Source of the DNA: Colwellia sp. E2M01
Lineage (GTDB): Bacteria; Pseudomonadota; Gammaproteobacteria; Enterobacterales; Alteromonadaceae
Direction of reading: 5' to 3'
Assembly: GCF_018860585.1 (NCBI RefSeq)
Contig: NZ_JAHKPR010000001.1
Location: 1 to 57,458, forward strand
DNA: 57,458 nucleotides
Shown: piece by piece, positions 8,470 to 16,654 of the stretch
Position numbering within the stretch: position 1 is the first letter of the stretch
Layout: each line of letters opens with the position of its first letter
Notes under the pieces: generated by a model
The model's database searches: none
Told to the model about the DNA's origin: nothing
The model's input: only the letters and a program-made list of their open reading frames with translations
Program-made: the position numbers and the translations under genes

Positions 8470-9175
8470 TCGACTGTTTTCCTTGGCTTTTTTCTCTGGT
8501 ATTTGCCACCATATGGTTAATCTCACTTAACGATTCAACTCGATCGAAATAAGGCGCTAACGACATATCATGGCTAACAAATAACAAGCTAATATTGTGC
8601 GCTGTTACCATCGACATAAGTAAGGTCATAAAGCTATCGCGGTTTTCTTGATCGAGTGACGAAGTTGGCTCGTCAACAATTAGTAACTTAGGTTTATTAA
8701 TTAACGCGCGTGCTATGGCAATACGTTGTTGCTGACCAATACTCAAATTACGCACCGGTTTTTGCCAATCATGCTCAGGCATATTCAATGTAGTTAATAA
8801 CGCTTCAATTTCTTGGTGTAGTGCATTTTTTGAAGTTGATTTAGAAAAATAATGCGCCAACTTTATATTATCAATAGCATCAAGGTAAGGGATTAAATTA
8901 AACGCTTGAAAAACATAACCAATATTATTAGCGCGAAACTTATCACGCTGTCGGTTACTCATTTTGTCTATACGCTCACCCAGTACAGTAATTTCCCCTG
9001 TGCTGCCCGATAACATACCACTTAATAACCCAAGCAAGGTCGATTTACCACAACCAGAAGCGCCATAAACAAAGGTTTTTTCACCTGCCGCTAACGACCA
9101 CGTGGGGATGTTTAAAATTGGAACGTCAGCTTGTTCGGCATAACTAAAACAAACATTATTAAGGGTAATCACCAT
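8459..9175 (-). CDS. ABC transporter ATP-binding protein, LolD/MacB type
   Basis: A 238-residue nucleotide-binding subunit with all canonical motifs: Walker A GASGCGKST near residue 39, Q-loop in VFQAFNLIPYL, signature LSIGQQQR, Walker B LLIVDEPTSSLD and H-loop FVSHD. It is the first gene of a two-gene leftward operon, and its end overlaps the start of the permease, which implies translational coupling and a 2+2 transporter. It is transcribed divergently from the DUF3299 lipoprotein gene. The large palindrome at 9302-9346 lies in the shared promoter region, about 125 bp upstream of this start, so both directions may be co-regulated. Confidence 0.93.
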   Translation of the reverse strand: MVITLNNVCFSYAEQADVPILNIPTWSLAAGEKTFVYGASGCGKSTLLGLLSGMLSGSTGEITVLGERIDKMSNRQRDKFRANNIGYVFQAFNLIPYLDAIDNIKLAHYFSKSTSKNALHQEIEALLTTLNMPEHDWQKPVRNLSIGQQQRIAIARALINKPKLLIVDEPTSSLDQENRDSFMTLLMSMVTAHNISLLFVSHDMSLAPYFDRVESLSEINHMVANTREKSQGKQSNVD

Positions 9176-9301
9176 AATTAATTCATTACTCTGGTTGCGT
9201 TACATTTTTGATAAAAGAATAACCTTGATAACACAGGTGCCTTAGTTATCAATTGGTCAGACTTTTTAAAGCGAAGCTCTTCAAGGAGAATAGCTATAAA
9301 C

Positions 9302-9346
9302 AGTTTAATTACAAAATGATACCGTGTATCATTTATTAATTAAACT
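9302..9346. promoter_or_regulatory. Nested 45-bp palindrome with Zur-like core
   Basis: The inner arms AAATGATAC (9314-9322) and GTATCATTT (9326-9334) are perfect complements around CGT. The outer arms AGTTTAATTA (9302-9311) and TAATTAAACT (9337-9346) are also perfect complements, and both pairs share the centre 9324. The core ATGATAC-N3-GTATCAT recurs at 11964-11980. It ends 21 bp before the DUF3299 start codon, which suits a repressor site. Assignment to Zur is inferred from the neighbouring genes. Confidence 0.65.
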
Positions 9347-9367
9347 CCTTTTTAAATTGGTCTATTT

Positions 9368-10144
9368 ATGCTGAAACTACTCTATACGAGTGTCCTTATT
9401 TTGTTGATTTATGGTTGTGATAAACCAGCTCAAACTGAACTGAGTAAACAGCAAAATATTGTAACTAAACCTGTGGATATTGATGACACTGAAGCATTAG
9501 CAGAAGAAAAGCCACAAGATGCTATTAAACAACACGACAAAGCAAGCAATAAAATAGAAACGCCCCTTGCTCCAGAAGATTTTATGACTGCTGACTGGGT
9601 TGATTTAATGCCTGAAGATGATTTAGCAGCGTTATTAAATCCGCCAAGTTATCTTGATGAAATTGCAGATGGCTCAAGTGAAGACGCATTAACGAATAAG
9701 TTTAATAATACTAATAAAGTAAATACTGATGAAGTAAAAACCAATCAAGAAAATAGCCTAGACCAAGCTATTGCGGCTGAAAATGACGCCTTAGATAAAG
9801 AATACCAAAAGGCGCTTACCTCAACTCGAGTAATAGATGCGCTTAATGGTGCCCCTATTCGTATTCCGACTTTTATTGTGCCATTAGAGTTTGATGACAA
9901 CCAAAAAGTAACCCAGTTTTTTATGGTGCCTTATTATGGTGCCTGTATTCATTTACCACCGCCGCCACCGAATCAAACAATATTTGTAAATTATCCACAA
10001 GGTATAACCGTTAATTCAATCACCGAGCCTTATTGGATTTCTGGTATTTTAAAAACATCTCTTGTTGAAAATGATTTAGCAACGGCCGCTTACACCATGG
10101 AAATTCATCACTTTGAACTTTATATGGAAGACGGCATGTATTAA
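9368..10144 (+). CDS. DUF3299 lipoprotein of the zinc-type locus
   Basis: A 258-residue protein that starts with a short lipoprotein signal peptide (lipobox LIYGC, lipidated Cys17). An acidic, low-complexity linker follows to about residue 155, then a conserved C-terminal DUF3299 domain of about 100 residues. The proline-rich block GACIHLPPPPPNQ and the preceding FMVPYYG are hallmarks of DUF3299. The biochemical function is unknown. The family sits next to FtsX-type ABC transporters and DUF2796 proteins, so a periplasmic partner of the transporter is likely. The gene is transcribed on its own, divergent from the transporter operon, behind the nested palindrome. I see no clear Shine-Dalgarno sequence. 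Confidence 0.85.
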   Translation: MLKLLYTSVLILLIYGCDKPAQTELSKQQNIVTKPVDIDDTEALAEEKPQDAIKQHDKASNKIETPLAPEDFMTADWVDLMPEDDLAALLNPPSYLDEIADGSSEDALTNKFNNTNKVNTDEVKTNQENSLDQAIAAENDALDKEYQKALTSTRVIDALNGAPIRIPTFIVPLEFDDNQKVTQFFMVPYYGACIHLPPPPPNQTIFVNYPQGITVNSITEPYWISGILKTSLVENDLATAAYTMEIHHFELYMEDGMY

Positions 10145-10157
10145 TAGTGCATGCCGT
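10131..10157. terminator. Hairpin between convergent DUF3299 and MerC-like genes
   Basis: Inverted repeat ACGGCATG (10131-10138) and CATGCCGT (10150-10157) spans the DUF3299 stop codon between two convergent genes. There is no clear T tract on either side, so it is a weak terminator candidate. Confidence 0.4.
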
Positions 10158-10167
10158 ATGTAATACA

Positions 10168-10563
10168 TTAGTGCTTACAAGTTACATTTTTTTGGCAACG
10201 TCTAAAGTTTTGCAAGTGAGCAAACGATACAAAAGTAGCACCTAATAAGGTTAATATTTTTTCACCGTATTCGCCAGCTAACTCGTGACCGCATAACACA
10301 GCTAAAACCATTAAAAGCAGACCTAAAGCGCCCCATATAAATATTTGATATTTTTTATGTTTTTTACAACCCAATGTTAAAGCATAAAGGCTAATTGGAA
10401 TAACAGCGACAAGCATCCAAAGATGATACGCTTCATCTTGAAGCGGTAACGAACCTAAGCTAGGCAATAACACCAAGATAATTGGTAATGCTAAGCAATG
10501 TATTGCACATAACATTGATAGGCCAATGGCAAATTTATCGGGAAGGAGTTGTGATACTTTCAT
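10168..10563 (-). CDS. MerC-domain inner-membrane protein
   Basis: A 131-residue protein with about four predicted membrane helices. The first helix carries the cysteine motif CAIHCLALP, the metal-binding pair typical of MerC mercury transporters. The short C-terminal tail contains further Cys and His residues (RRCQKNVTCKH). In Alteromonadales, stand-alone MerC-like proteins often accompany zinc-responsive genes rather than a mer operon, and no merA, merT, merP or merR is present here. It is the third and last gene of the leftward DUF1826-DUF2796-MerC operon, 38 bp after DUF2796. Handling of zinc or another soft metal is inferred, not shown. Confidence 0.82.
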   Translation of the reverse strand: MKVSQLLPDKFAIGLSMLCAIHCLALPIILVLLPSLGSLPLQDEAYHLWMLVAVIPISLYALTLGCKKHKKYQIFIWGALGLLLMVLAVLCGHELAGEYGEKILTLLGATFVSFAHLQNFRRCQKNVTCKH

Positions 10564-10601
10564 TTTTATCTCTTGTTAAATTAACATTACTTATATAGCT
10601 T

Positions 10602-11186
10602 TTATTGTAAATCAATTATTTGGTTGTTGGCAGTTAAAGTTTTCGAGTTTTGTTGAGTTGCGGTAATCCACATCGCATTCACTTGTTGTATCCCTGGAAA
10701 TGCCTCAAATAACTTTACAGTTACCTGAGACAAAGCGAGTGGCTTTGCACAACGAAATTGATAATGGGCAATTACGTCACTGTGACTCGCTTCTGCATGT
10801 TCATGTTCATGTTCATGTTCATGTTCATGTTCATGTTCATGTTCAGCATGAGTATCTTTGTTACTTACAATGTTTGATATATCAATATTTTGTTTTTTTA
10901 ATTCACACTGGCCATTAGGTAAGACAAACAAAGCATCATGCTGCTTTAACAATAATTCAGCTTGCTTAACCAGCGAAATTTCTTGTTCGCTTGTCGCTTT
11001 ATACTCAAAACCAACAAGGTTTACCGCAGGTGAGCGCAATTCAATATCAAGAGTTTTATCTTCCAATATTACGGTCAATTCAGACAGGCCATGTACATGT
11101 GCATCTAAATGAGTACTGCTTTTAGCAAAGCTGTTTGGGCTAATAAAAACACTTAACAGCATAGTAAATAATAAGTTGGTTTTCAT
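10602..11186 (-). CDS. Periplasmic His-rich DUF2796 protein (ZrgA-like)
   Basis: The protein of about 194 residues has a cleavable signal peptide (MKTNLLFTMLLSVFISPNSFA). The ATG at 11186 is preferred over a GTG two codons upstream. The mature part begins with HLDAHVHGLSEL, the DUF2796 hallmark. The middle has a tract of eight Glu-His dipeptides flanked by more His and Asp/Glu, an evident metal-binding loop, then a C-terminal lobe with a conserved FRCAKP segment. Related Vibrio proteins (ZrgA) are zinc-regulated periplasmic proteins needed for zinc uptake, to my knowledge. It is the second gene of the DUF1826 operon. The repeat tract is encoded by a hexanucleotide array that could vary in length between strains. 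Confidence 0.88.
   Translation of the reverse strand: MKTNLLFTMLLSVFISPNSFAKSSTHLDAHVHGLSELTVILEDKTLDIELRSPAVNLVGFEYKATSEQEISLVKQAELLLKQHDALFVLPNGQCELKKQNIDISNIVSNKDTHAEHEHEHEHEHEHEHEHAEASHSDVIAHYQFRCAKPLALSQVTVKLFEAFPGIQQVNAMWITATQQNSKTLTANNQIIDLQ
10796..10845 (-). repeat. Hexanucleotide tandem repeat encoding a Glu-His tract
   Basis: Eight perfect CATGTT units run from 10796 to 10843 on the plus strand. Read on the minus strand they are GAACAT codon pairs giving eight Glu-His dipeptides in the DUF2796 protein. The unit is a multiple of three, so copy-number change would alter the number of metal ligands without a frameshift. Confidence 0.95.
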
Positions 11187-11216
11187 GATCACTTCAGTAA
11201 ATTAAATATTTTCGAC

Positions 11217-11900
11217 CTAATCATTCATAAAGTCGAGTGTTAAAATTAAGCGACGTTCACCTGCAGGTATTACAGGAGAGCGATGAACTATGCCGGCGCC
11301 TGTTTGCTCATTCCAGCCTTCACCTTTAAGTAGCGCTACATCGCCTTGTGTTAGCTGATTAATATCGGCTATATCGTTAAAAAGTCCTGATATTTCATCT
11401 GGCTTCCCTTGGTTACCCGCACCAAGTTTAGTGCGATCAACCGCATAATGAGGTAACCATTGTGTACCAACACCACGATAAGTTGTTACCAAACGACAAG
11501 GAATATGGTCAACATGAAAACGCGGACACATAGCGTGTTCTAAAATACTTAATCGTAAACCTGCTTGTTTAAGGTCAAATAAGCAGCAAAACATATCAAC
11601 TAATAAAGCAATATCTTTGCTTAAAGTCATCACGTCTTCACTGGCACCAAATTTTTCACATAATTGCTGGTAAGCACTTTCAGGAGTTACCGCTAATACT
11701 GTCGCTCGGGTTGGCCTCTCGTGTAAAAAGCTACCTACAGCTGCCGTTAAGTCCTGCTGCATCTCTCGCTGCCAAACGGTTATATTAGTATCATCTCGAT
11801 AAATATTGGTTAATACATTAGCATCATCACTCTCTTTAGAGTGTGGTGACGTCGCCGTAAGTTCATTAAATACCACTGTATTTTCAGTAACTACGCCCAT
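11217..11900 (-). CDS. DUF1826 protein
   Basis: A 227-residue soluble protein. The core block CPRFHVDHIPCRLVTTYRG followed by GTQW identifies DUF1826. A distal His (GAGIVHRSP) and an Arg (ERRLILTLDF) follow, a spacing that resembles the HxD...H...R arrangement of Fe(II)/2-oxoglutarate dioxygenases; this enzymatic reading is my inference. DUF1826 genes commonly occur in zinc-starvation (Zur) regulons. The start is supported by AGGAG six bases upstream of ATG. It is the first gene of the leftward operon with DUF2796 and the MerC-like gene, and the ATGATAC-N3-GTATCAT site lies about 65 bp upstream. Confidence 0.85.
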   Translation of the reverse strand: MGVVTENTVVFNELTATSPHSKESDDANVLTNIYRDDTNITVWQREMQQDLTAAVGSFLHERPTRATVLAVTPESAYQQLCEKFGASEDVMTLSKDIALLVDMFCCLFDLKQAGLRLSILEHAMCPRFHVDHIPCRLVTTYRGVGTQWLPHYAVDRTKLGAGNQGKPDEISGLFNDIADINQLTQGDVALLKGEGWNEQTGAGIVHRSPVIPAGERRLILTLDFMND

Positions 11901-11963
11901 GTGCTCTCCTGTTGCTGCTAATCAATATAAAAAGAATTAATCGTAACCCTTTTAACTGCTGAT

Positions 11964-11980
11964 ATGATACAACGTATCAT
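11964..11980. promoter_or_regulatory. Zur-like operator upstream of the DUF1826 operon
   Basis: Perfect 7-bp arms ATGATAC (11964-11970) and GTATCAT (11974-11980) around AAC, identical in arms to the core of the palindrome at 9314-9334. It lies 63 bp upstream of the DUF1826 start codon. The shared site links the two metal-related transcription units. Binding by Zur is inferred. Confidence 0.65.
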
Positions 11981-12000
11981 TATGTGTGAGCAATATAAAA

Positions 12001-12034
12001 AAATGGCTAACCCAAATTATTGAATTAGCCATTT
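12001..12034 (-). terminator. Intrinsic terminator after gor
   Basis: Perfect 10-bp stem, AAATGGCTAA (12001-12010) and TTAGCCATTT (12025-12034). On the minus strand the stem is followed by a run of Ts (the A run at 11997-12003 on the plus strand), so it fits termination of leftward transcription from the glutathione reductase gene. Confidence 0.75.
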
Positions 12035-12042
12035 CGTGTTAC

Positions 12043-12078
12043 CTCGTATCCATGCTCCGCGTGGAGCGCGGGAACGAG
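12043..12078. repeat. REP-like imperfect palindrome
   Basis: An imperfect inverted repeat from CTCGT (12043-12047) to ACGAG (12074-12078), with a central GCTCC/GGAGC stem. It is GC-rich against an AT-rich background. The sequence resembles the short extragenic palindromes scattered in marine gammaproteobacteria. Confidence 0.55.
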
Positions 12079-12101
12079 TATAAACACTTACCAAGACAAA
12101 C

Positions 12102-13472
12102 CTACATAGTCACAAACTCTTCGGCAGATGTTGGGTGAATAGCAATCGTATTATCAAAGTCAGCCTTAGTTGCGCCCATTTTCATTGCTACAGCAAAGCC
12201 TTGTAATAACTCATCACTACCAAAACCAATACTATGTAAGCCCACTACTTTTTGCTCGCTGCCTGCACAAATTAACTTCATGCGGGTTGGATCACGGTAA
12301 TCTTCAGTGATCGCTTGATAAAGCGCCGTAAATTGTGAGTTATAGACGGTAACATTGTCTGCACCGTATTCTGCAATGGCTTCTTTTTCCGTTAAGCCCA
12401 CAGTGCCAATAACTGGGTGACTAAATACCACCGTAGCAATACCTGAGTAATCTAAATGCTCATCTGGTTTGTTATTAAACAAACGCTCACATAAACGACG
12501 ACCAGCAGCAACGGCAACTGGGGTTAATTGCGCGCGCCCAGTGTTATCACCTACCGCATAAATACCATCAACGTTAGTATTTTGATATTTATCCGTATTA
12601 ATAAAACCGCGATCATTTAGCTCTACACCTGTTGCTTCAATATTAATATTGTCAGTGGCAGGCTCTCGACCAATTGCCCACACTAAACTTTCAACAGGAC
12701 CAATAGTTTCGCCATTATCTAAATGGATTAATAAGCTATCATCATTTAATTTTTCAATACGCTCTGGATTACTGTGAGTGTGTAGTGTTGGACCATGCTT
12801 TGCCATTTGCTCAACTAAGGTATCGCTAAGCATGTCGTCAAAACCACGTAATGGTTTCTCTTTACGCACTAATAAATGTGTTTCGCTACCTAAACCATAA
12901 AATACGCCGGCTAATTCAACGGCAATATAACCTGCGCCAACAACAGCAACACTTTTAGGCTGTTCAGTTAAGGCGAAGAAACCATCTGAATCGATGCCAT
13001 ATTCCGCCCCTTCAATTTTTGGTGCCGCAGGGCGACCACCGGTAGCAATAGTAATGTGATCAGCAGTAATTAACTCACCATTTACTTCAACAGTATTTTT
13101 ATCGACAAACTTAGCAAAGCCATTAATAACAGTTACATCGTTTGCATCAAAACCACGTTGATAAGCAGCATGTATGCGCTCGATATAAGCTTCACGGTTA
13201 GCAACTAGCTTGCCCCAATCAAATTTTGGTTTATTGCCCGTTTGCGAGAGGTAATCAGAAAAGCCGTAATCATTAGCATACTTTAACGCGTCTGATATTT
13301 GCCCTGCATACCACATGGCTTTTTTAGGAACACACCCTACGTTAACACAAGTGCCACCAATGTATTTTGCTTCTATAACAGCGGCTTTTTTACCTAATCT
13401 TGCTGCACGATTTGCTGATGCTATACCACCACTACCGCCGCCAATAGCAATGTAATCAAAATGTTGTGTCAT
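12102..13472 (-). CDS. gor: Glutathione-disulfide reductase
   Basis: A 456-residue FAD-dependent pyridine nucleotide-disulfide oxidoreductase, about the size of E. coli Gor (450). Visible motifs are the N-terminal FAD-binding GGGSGG, the redox-active disulfide [13 protein letters not shown], the NADPH-binding [11 protein letters not shown], the second FAD motif [10 protein letters not shown], and the C-terminal interface with HPTSAEE, which supplies the catalytic His-Glu pair. The motif VRKEKPLR after the NADPH fold carries the basic residues expected for NADPH preference. It reduces GSSG to GSH in the cytoplasm. It is monocistronic and ends in the hairpin at 12001-12034. Confidence 0.97.
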   Translation of the reverse strand: MTQHFDYIAIGGGSGGIASANRAARLGKKAAVIEAKYIGGTCVNVGCVPKKAMWYAGQISDALKYANDYGFSDYLSQTGNKPKFDWGKLVANREAYIERIHAAYQRGFDANDVTVINGFAKFVDKNTVEVNGELITADHITIATGGRPAAPKIEGAEYGIDSDGFFALTEQPKSVAVVGAGYIAVELAGVFYGLGSETHLLVRKEKPLRGFDDMLSDTLVEQMAKHGPTLHTHSNPERIEKLNDDSLLIHLDNGETIGPVESLVWAIGREPATDNINIEATGVELNDRGFINTDKYQNTNVDGIYAVGDNTGRAQLTPVAVAAGRRLCERLFNNKPDEHLDYSGIATVVFSHPVIGTVGLTEKEAIAEYGADNVTVYNSQFTALYQAITEDYRDPTRMKLICAGSEQKVVGLHSIGFGSDELLQGFAVAMKMGATKADFDNTIAIHPTSAEEFVTM

Positions 13473-13831
13473 GATGTACCCTTAATAATATTTGTTTTCA
13501 CTTAATAGCTAATCTGAACTAAACCTAAGTTCTTAAGATATTGACTACTTTGACAGAAGTAGACTGTTATTCAAGTAAATTAATTAGAATGTCGTTATCG
13601 ATAATATAGAATACCAATAAATAGCTTCACTTTAATCAAAGCTAATAGCAAAACTATCTTTAGTGACATAAAGATCCAGCTAACAAGCGTTGAAAATAAA
13701 CGCTATTTTTAGACGCCTTTATATTCGTCTACTCAATAATAGATTATTTTATTAACAAATACGGTTAACTCTTGAATTCTAAGCTATTGAGCACTACATC
13801 TTATTTATCATTTATTAATAAATTCAGAATC
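13473..13831. other. Intergenic region between gor and prlC
   Basis: About 360 bp of AT-rich DNA separate the divergent gor and prlC genes and must hold both promoters. I see no recognisable gene, repeat or operator in it. Confidence 0.5.
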
Positions 13832-15883
13832 ATGGCTAATCCTCTTTTAGAACAAACTACGCTACCTCAATTCTCAAAAATAAAACCTGAACATGTTAAG
13901 CCTGCGGTAGAAAAAGCCATAGCTGAATGTAAACAGGTTATTAGTAAAGTACTAACCGATAACACAACATATACATGGGATAACTTGGTGTTACCTATTG
14001 ATGAAATCGATGATGTACTTTCTAAATTATGGTCACCCGTTTCACATTTAAACTCGGTACAAAGCAGTAATGAATTGCGTGAAGCTTATGAATCTTGCTT
14101 GCCGCTGCTATCTGAATACGGCACTTTTGTTGGTCAAAATGAAGAGTTATACCAAGCGTATTCAAGCCTTAAAAATAGCAGTCACTTTGCAACTCTTGAT
14201 ACCGCGCAACAAAAAGTAATCAACAATGCGCTACGTGATTTTAAATTATCTGGCATTGCCTTAAACGATGATGACAAAAAACGTTACGGCGAAATTGTGT
14301 CGCGTTTATCAGAGCTTAGCTCAAACTTTAGTAATAACGTGTTAGATGCAACACATGCTTTTAGCGAAACTATTGCCGATAAAGCAGAGTTAACGGGTTT
14401 GCCAGAAAGCACACTGGCCGCGGCAAAAGAATTAGCCCAATCAAAAGAAAAGCAAGGTTATACTTTCACCCTTGATATGCCAAGTTACTTACCGGTAATG
14501 ATGTATTGTGACAATGCTGAGTTACGTCAAAAAATGCATCACGCGTTTGTTACTCGCGCATCAGATCAAGGTCCTAACGCAAATGAGTTTGATAACAGTG
14601 CGATAATGGATGAACTGTTAAGTTTACGTCACGAATTAGCAAACTTACTTGATTTTGACAACTACGCTCAACATTCACTTGCCACCAAAATGGCTAACAA
14701 TACCAGCGAAGTTATGGCCTTTTTAGAAAACTTAGCCATAAAATCACAAGCTCAAGGCAAACAAGATTTTCAAGAATTAAATGACTTTGCCGCCAGTGAA
14801 TTTGGTCAAAATGATTTACAAGCATGGGATTTAGCCTATTACAGCGAGAAATTAAAACAAAGTCGTTACGCTATTTCAGACGAACAACTACGCCCTTATT
14901 TTCCAAAAGACAAAGTAGTATCGGGTTTATTTACAGTGGTTCATAAATTATTTGGCCTTAATATCAAGCTACGTGAAGACGTTGATGTTTGGAACAAAGA
15001 CGTTAACTTTTACGACATTTTTGATAAAGCCGGCGAAAAGCGCGGTAGTTTCTATTTTGATTTATACGCTAGAGAGAAAAAACGCGGCGGCGCTTGGATG
15101 GATGTATGCGTTGGGCGTACGCAAAAGTCTGACGGTTCAATTCAATTACCAGTAGCTTACTTAACGTGTAACTTTAATGGCCCTGTTGGCGATCAACCTG
15201 CACTATTTACTCATAATGAAGTGGTTACTTTATTCCATGAGTTTGGTCATGGTATTCATCATATGTTAAGCCAAATAAATGCCGGCAGTGTTGCTTGTAT
15301 TAATGGCGTTCCGTGGGATGCGGTAGAATTACCAAGCCAGTTTTTAGAAAACTGGTGTTGGCAGCCCGAAGCCCTAGCGTTTATTTCAGGACATTTTGAA
15401 ACGGGCGAGCCTCTTCCACAAGCAATGTTAGACAAAATGTTAGCGGCAAAGAACTTTCAATCAGCAATGCAAATGTTACGTCAATTAGAATTTAGTATTT
15501 TCGATTTTACTATGCACGAAAGTTACGATCCAAAAGCTGCTAATAACGAACAGCATATTCAACAAACACTTAACAAAGTACGTGAAAAATACGCGGTAAT
15601 TAAAACGCCAGCATTTAATCGCTTTCAACATGGCTTTAGCCATATCTTTGGTGGTGGTTATTCTGCCGGATATTACAGCTATAAATGGGCTGAAGTTCTT
15701 TCTGCTGATGCATTTAGTTTATTTGAAGAGCAAGGTATTTTTAATGAGGAAACTGGACAATCTTTCTTAACTAATATTTTAGAAAAAGGCGGTAGTGAAG
15801 AGCCAAGCGTTTTGTTTGAACGCTTTAGAAGTAGAGCACCAGAAATTGATGCGTTATTACGTCATAGTGGTATTAATGCATAA
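13832..15883 (+). CDS. prlC: Oligopeptidase A
   Basis: An M3-family zinc metallopeptidase. The ATG at 13832 is preferred because the N-terminus MANPLLEQTTLPQFSKI then aligns with E. coli OpdA/PrlC and gives 683 residues against 680. An in-frame TTG at 13772 would add a 20-residue leader. The active-site motif FHEFGHGIHH lies near residue 470, and the substrate-binding region near the C-terminus has HIFGGGYSAGYYSY, as in other oligopeptidase A proteins. It degrades short peptides in the cytoplasm, including cleaved signal peptides. It is transcribed divergently from gor and followed after 60 bp by a small envelope-protein gene. Confidence 0.97.
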   Translation: MANPLLEQTTLPQFSKIKPEHVKPAVEKAIAECKQVISKVLTDNTTYTWDNLVLPIDEIDDVLSKLWSPVSHLNSVQSSNELREAYESCLPLLSEYGTFVGQNEELYQAYSSLKNSSHFATLDTAQQKVINNALRDFKLSGIALNDDDKKRYGEIVSRLSELSSNFSNNVLDATHAFSETIADKAELTGLPESTLAAAKELAQSKEKQGYTFTLDMPSYLPVMMYCDNAELRQKMHHAFVTRASDQGPNANEFDNSAIMDELLSLRHELANLLDFDNYAQHSLATKMANNTSEVMAFLENLAIKSQAQGKQDFQELNDFAASEFGQNDLQAWDLAYYSEKLKQSRYAISDEQLRPYFPKDKVVSGLFTVVHKLFGLNIKLREDVDVWNKDVNFYDIFDKAGEKRGSFYFDLYAREKKRGGAWMDVCVGRTQKSDGSIQLPVAYLTCNFNGPVGDQPALFTHNEVVTLFHEFGHGIHHMLSQINAGSVACINGVPWDAVELPSQFLENWCWQPEALAFISGHFETGEPLPQAMLDKMLAAKNFQSAMQMLRQLEFSIFDFTMHESYDPKAANNEQHIQQTLNKVREKYAVIKTPAFNRFQHGFSHIFGGGYSAGYYSYKWAEVLSADAFSLFEEQGIFNEETGQSFLTNILEKGGSEEPSVLFERFRSRAPEIDALLRHSGINA

Positions 15884-15943
15884 TGGTTTAGCACATAATT
15901 ACTATATTAGTATTTTGTAGCAATTGACAATAAAGGAATATTT

Positions 15944-16654
15944 ATGCGTAACTTTACCAACCTTTCACTACTATTACCTCTGGCTTTAACAAGTAGCTTA
16001 TCTTTTGCCGCTGAACTAACAAAGCCAGAAAAAGATCCTAATGATCCAACTAAAGTCATTACTAAAATAGGCTTAGGTTATACAGAAGATTTAACTATCT
16101 CTGGCTCATTAGCGCTTGATGCAACCCGTAAACTTAACGCAAAAACTAACTTTGATGCCAGTGAGTGGCGCTTAGGTGGCTCATGGCTTTTTGACTTTGG
16201 TATTATTAACTTTGCTGTAAGCCGCTCTGAATATGATGAAGGCGGCTATAAAAACAATTACTCTCTTGGTACTTTTCTGCCTTTAAATGTATTAGGTGTA
16301 GATACCGGCAAATGGATGGTTTTTCCTATGGCCGGGTTTAACCATAATACCGGAGAAACCGTTACCCCTACCGAAAGCGATACTTTACAAGACAGTATAG
16401 TAATGCAACAAAATACCAGTAATGGTGGTTACCTCGGAGCGTTTACTATACGTCCTATTAATGAACATTGGACCGCATTAGCCTTTGCTGGTGGAGGTAT
16501 GGGCTCAAATGATTATAGTAATGTGTGGGGCGGTGGCGGCATAAGCTATAAACTCAACTCACAAAACTCATTTAACCTTTTTGCTTTTATTTCAGATGAT
16601 AATTTTGGTCAAATAAATAAAGTTGGATTTAGCTATACCTATGAATTTAAATAA
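15944..16654 (+). CDS. Putative outer-membrane beta-barrel-like protein
   Basis: A 236-residue protein with a clear Sec signal peptide (MRNFTNLSLLLPLALTSSLSFA, cleavage near residue 22). The mature part alternates polar and hydrophobic residues in short segments rich in Gly, Tyr, Phe and Trp, and ends in a beta-strand YTYEFK, consistent with an 8- to 12-stranded outer-membrane barrel. I do not recognise a named family. A well-placed AAAGGA precedes the ATG. The last 14 bases overlap the start of the next gene, so the two are coupled, although their functions have no obvious link. Confidence 0.8.
   Translation: MRNFTNLSLLLPLALTSSLSFAAELTKPEKDPNDPTKVITKIGLGYTEDLTISGSLALDATRKLNAKTNFDASEWRLGGSWLFDFGIINFAVSRSEYDEGGYKNNYSLGTFLPLNVLGVDTGKWMVFPMAGFNHNTGETVTPTESDTLQDSIVMQQNTSNGGYLGAFTIRPINEHWTALAFAGGGMGSNDYSNVWGGGGISYKLNSQNSFNLFAFISDDNFGQINKVGFSYTYEFK

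Noticed and set aside
10168..10563. Mercury resistance operon from the MerC-like protein
   Set aside because: No merA, merT, merP or merR; context is zinc-type genes.
10700..11112. Open frames opposite the DUF2796 gene, including a Val-His repeat protein
   Set aside because: They are the complement of the Glu-His tract and of a well-supported gene with signal peptide and domain.
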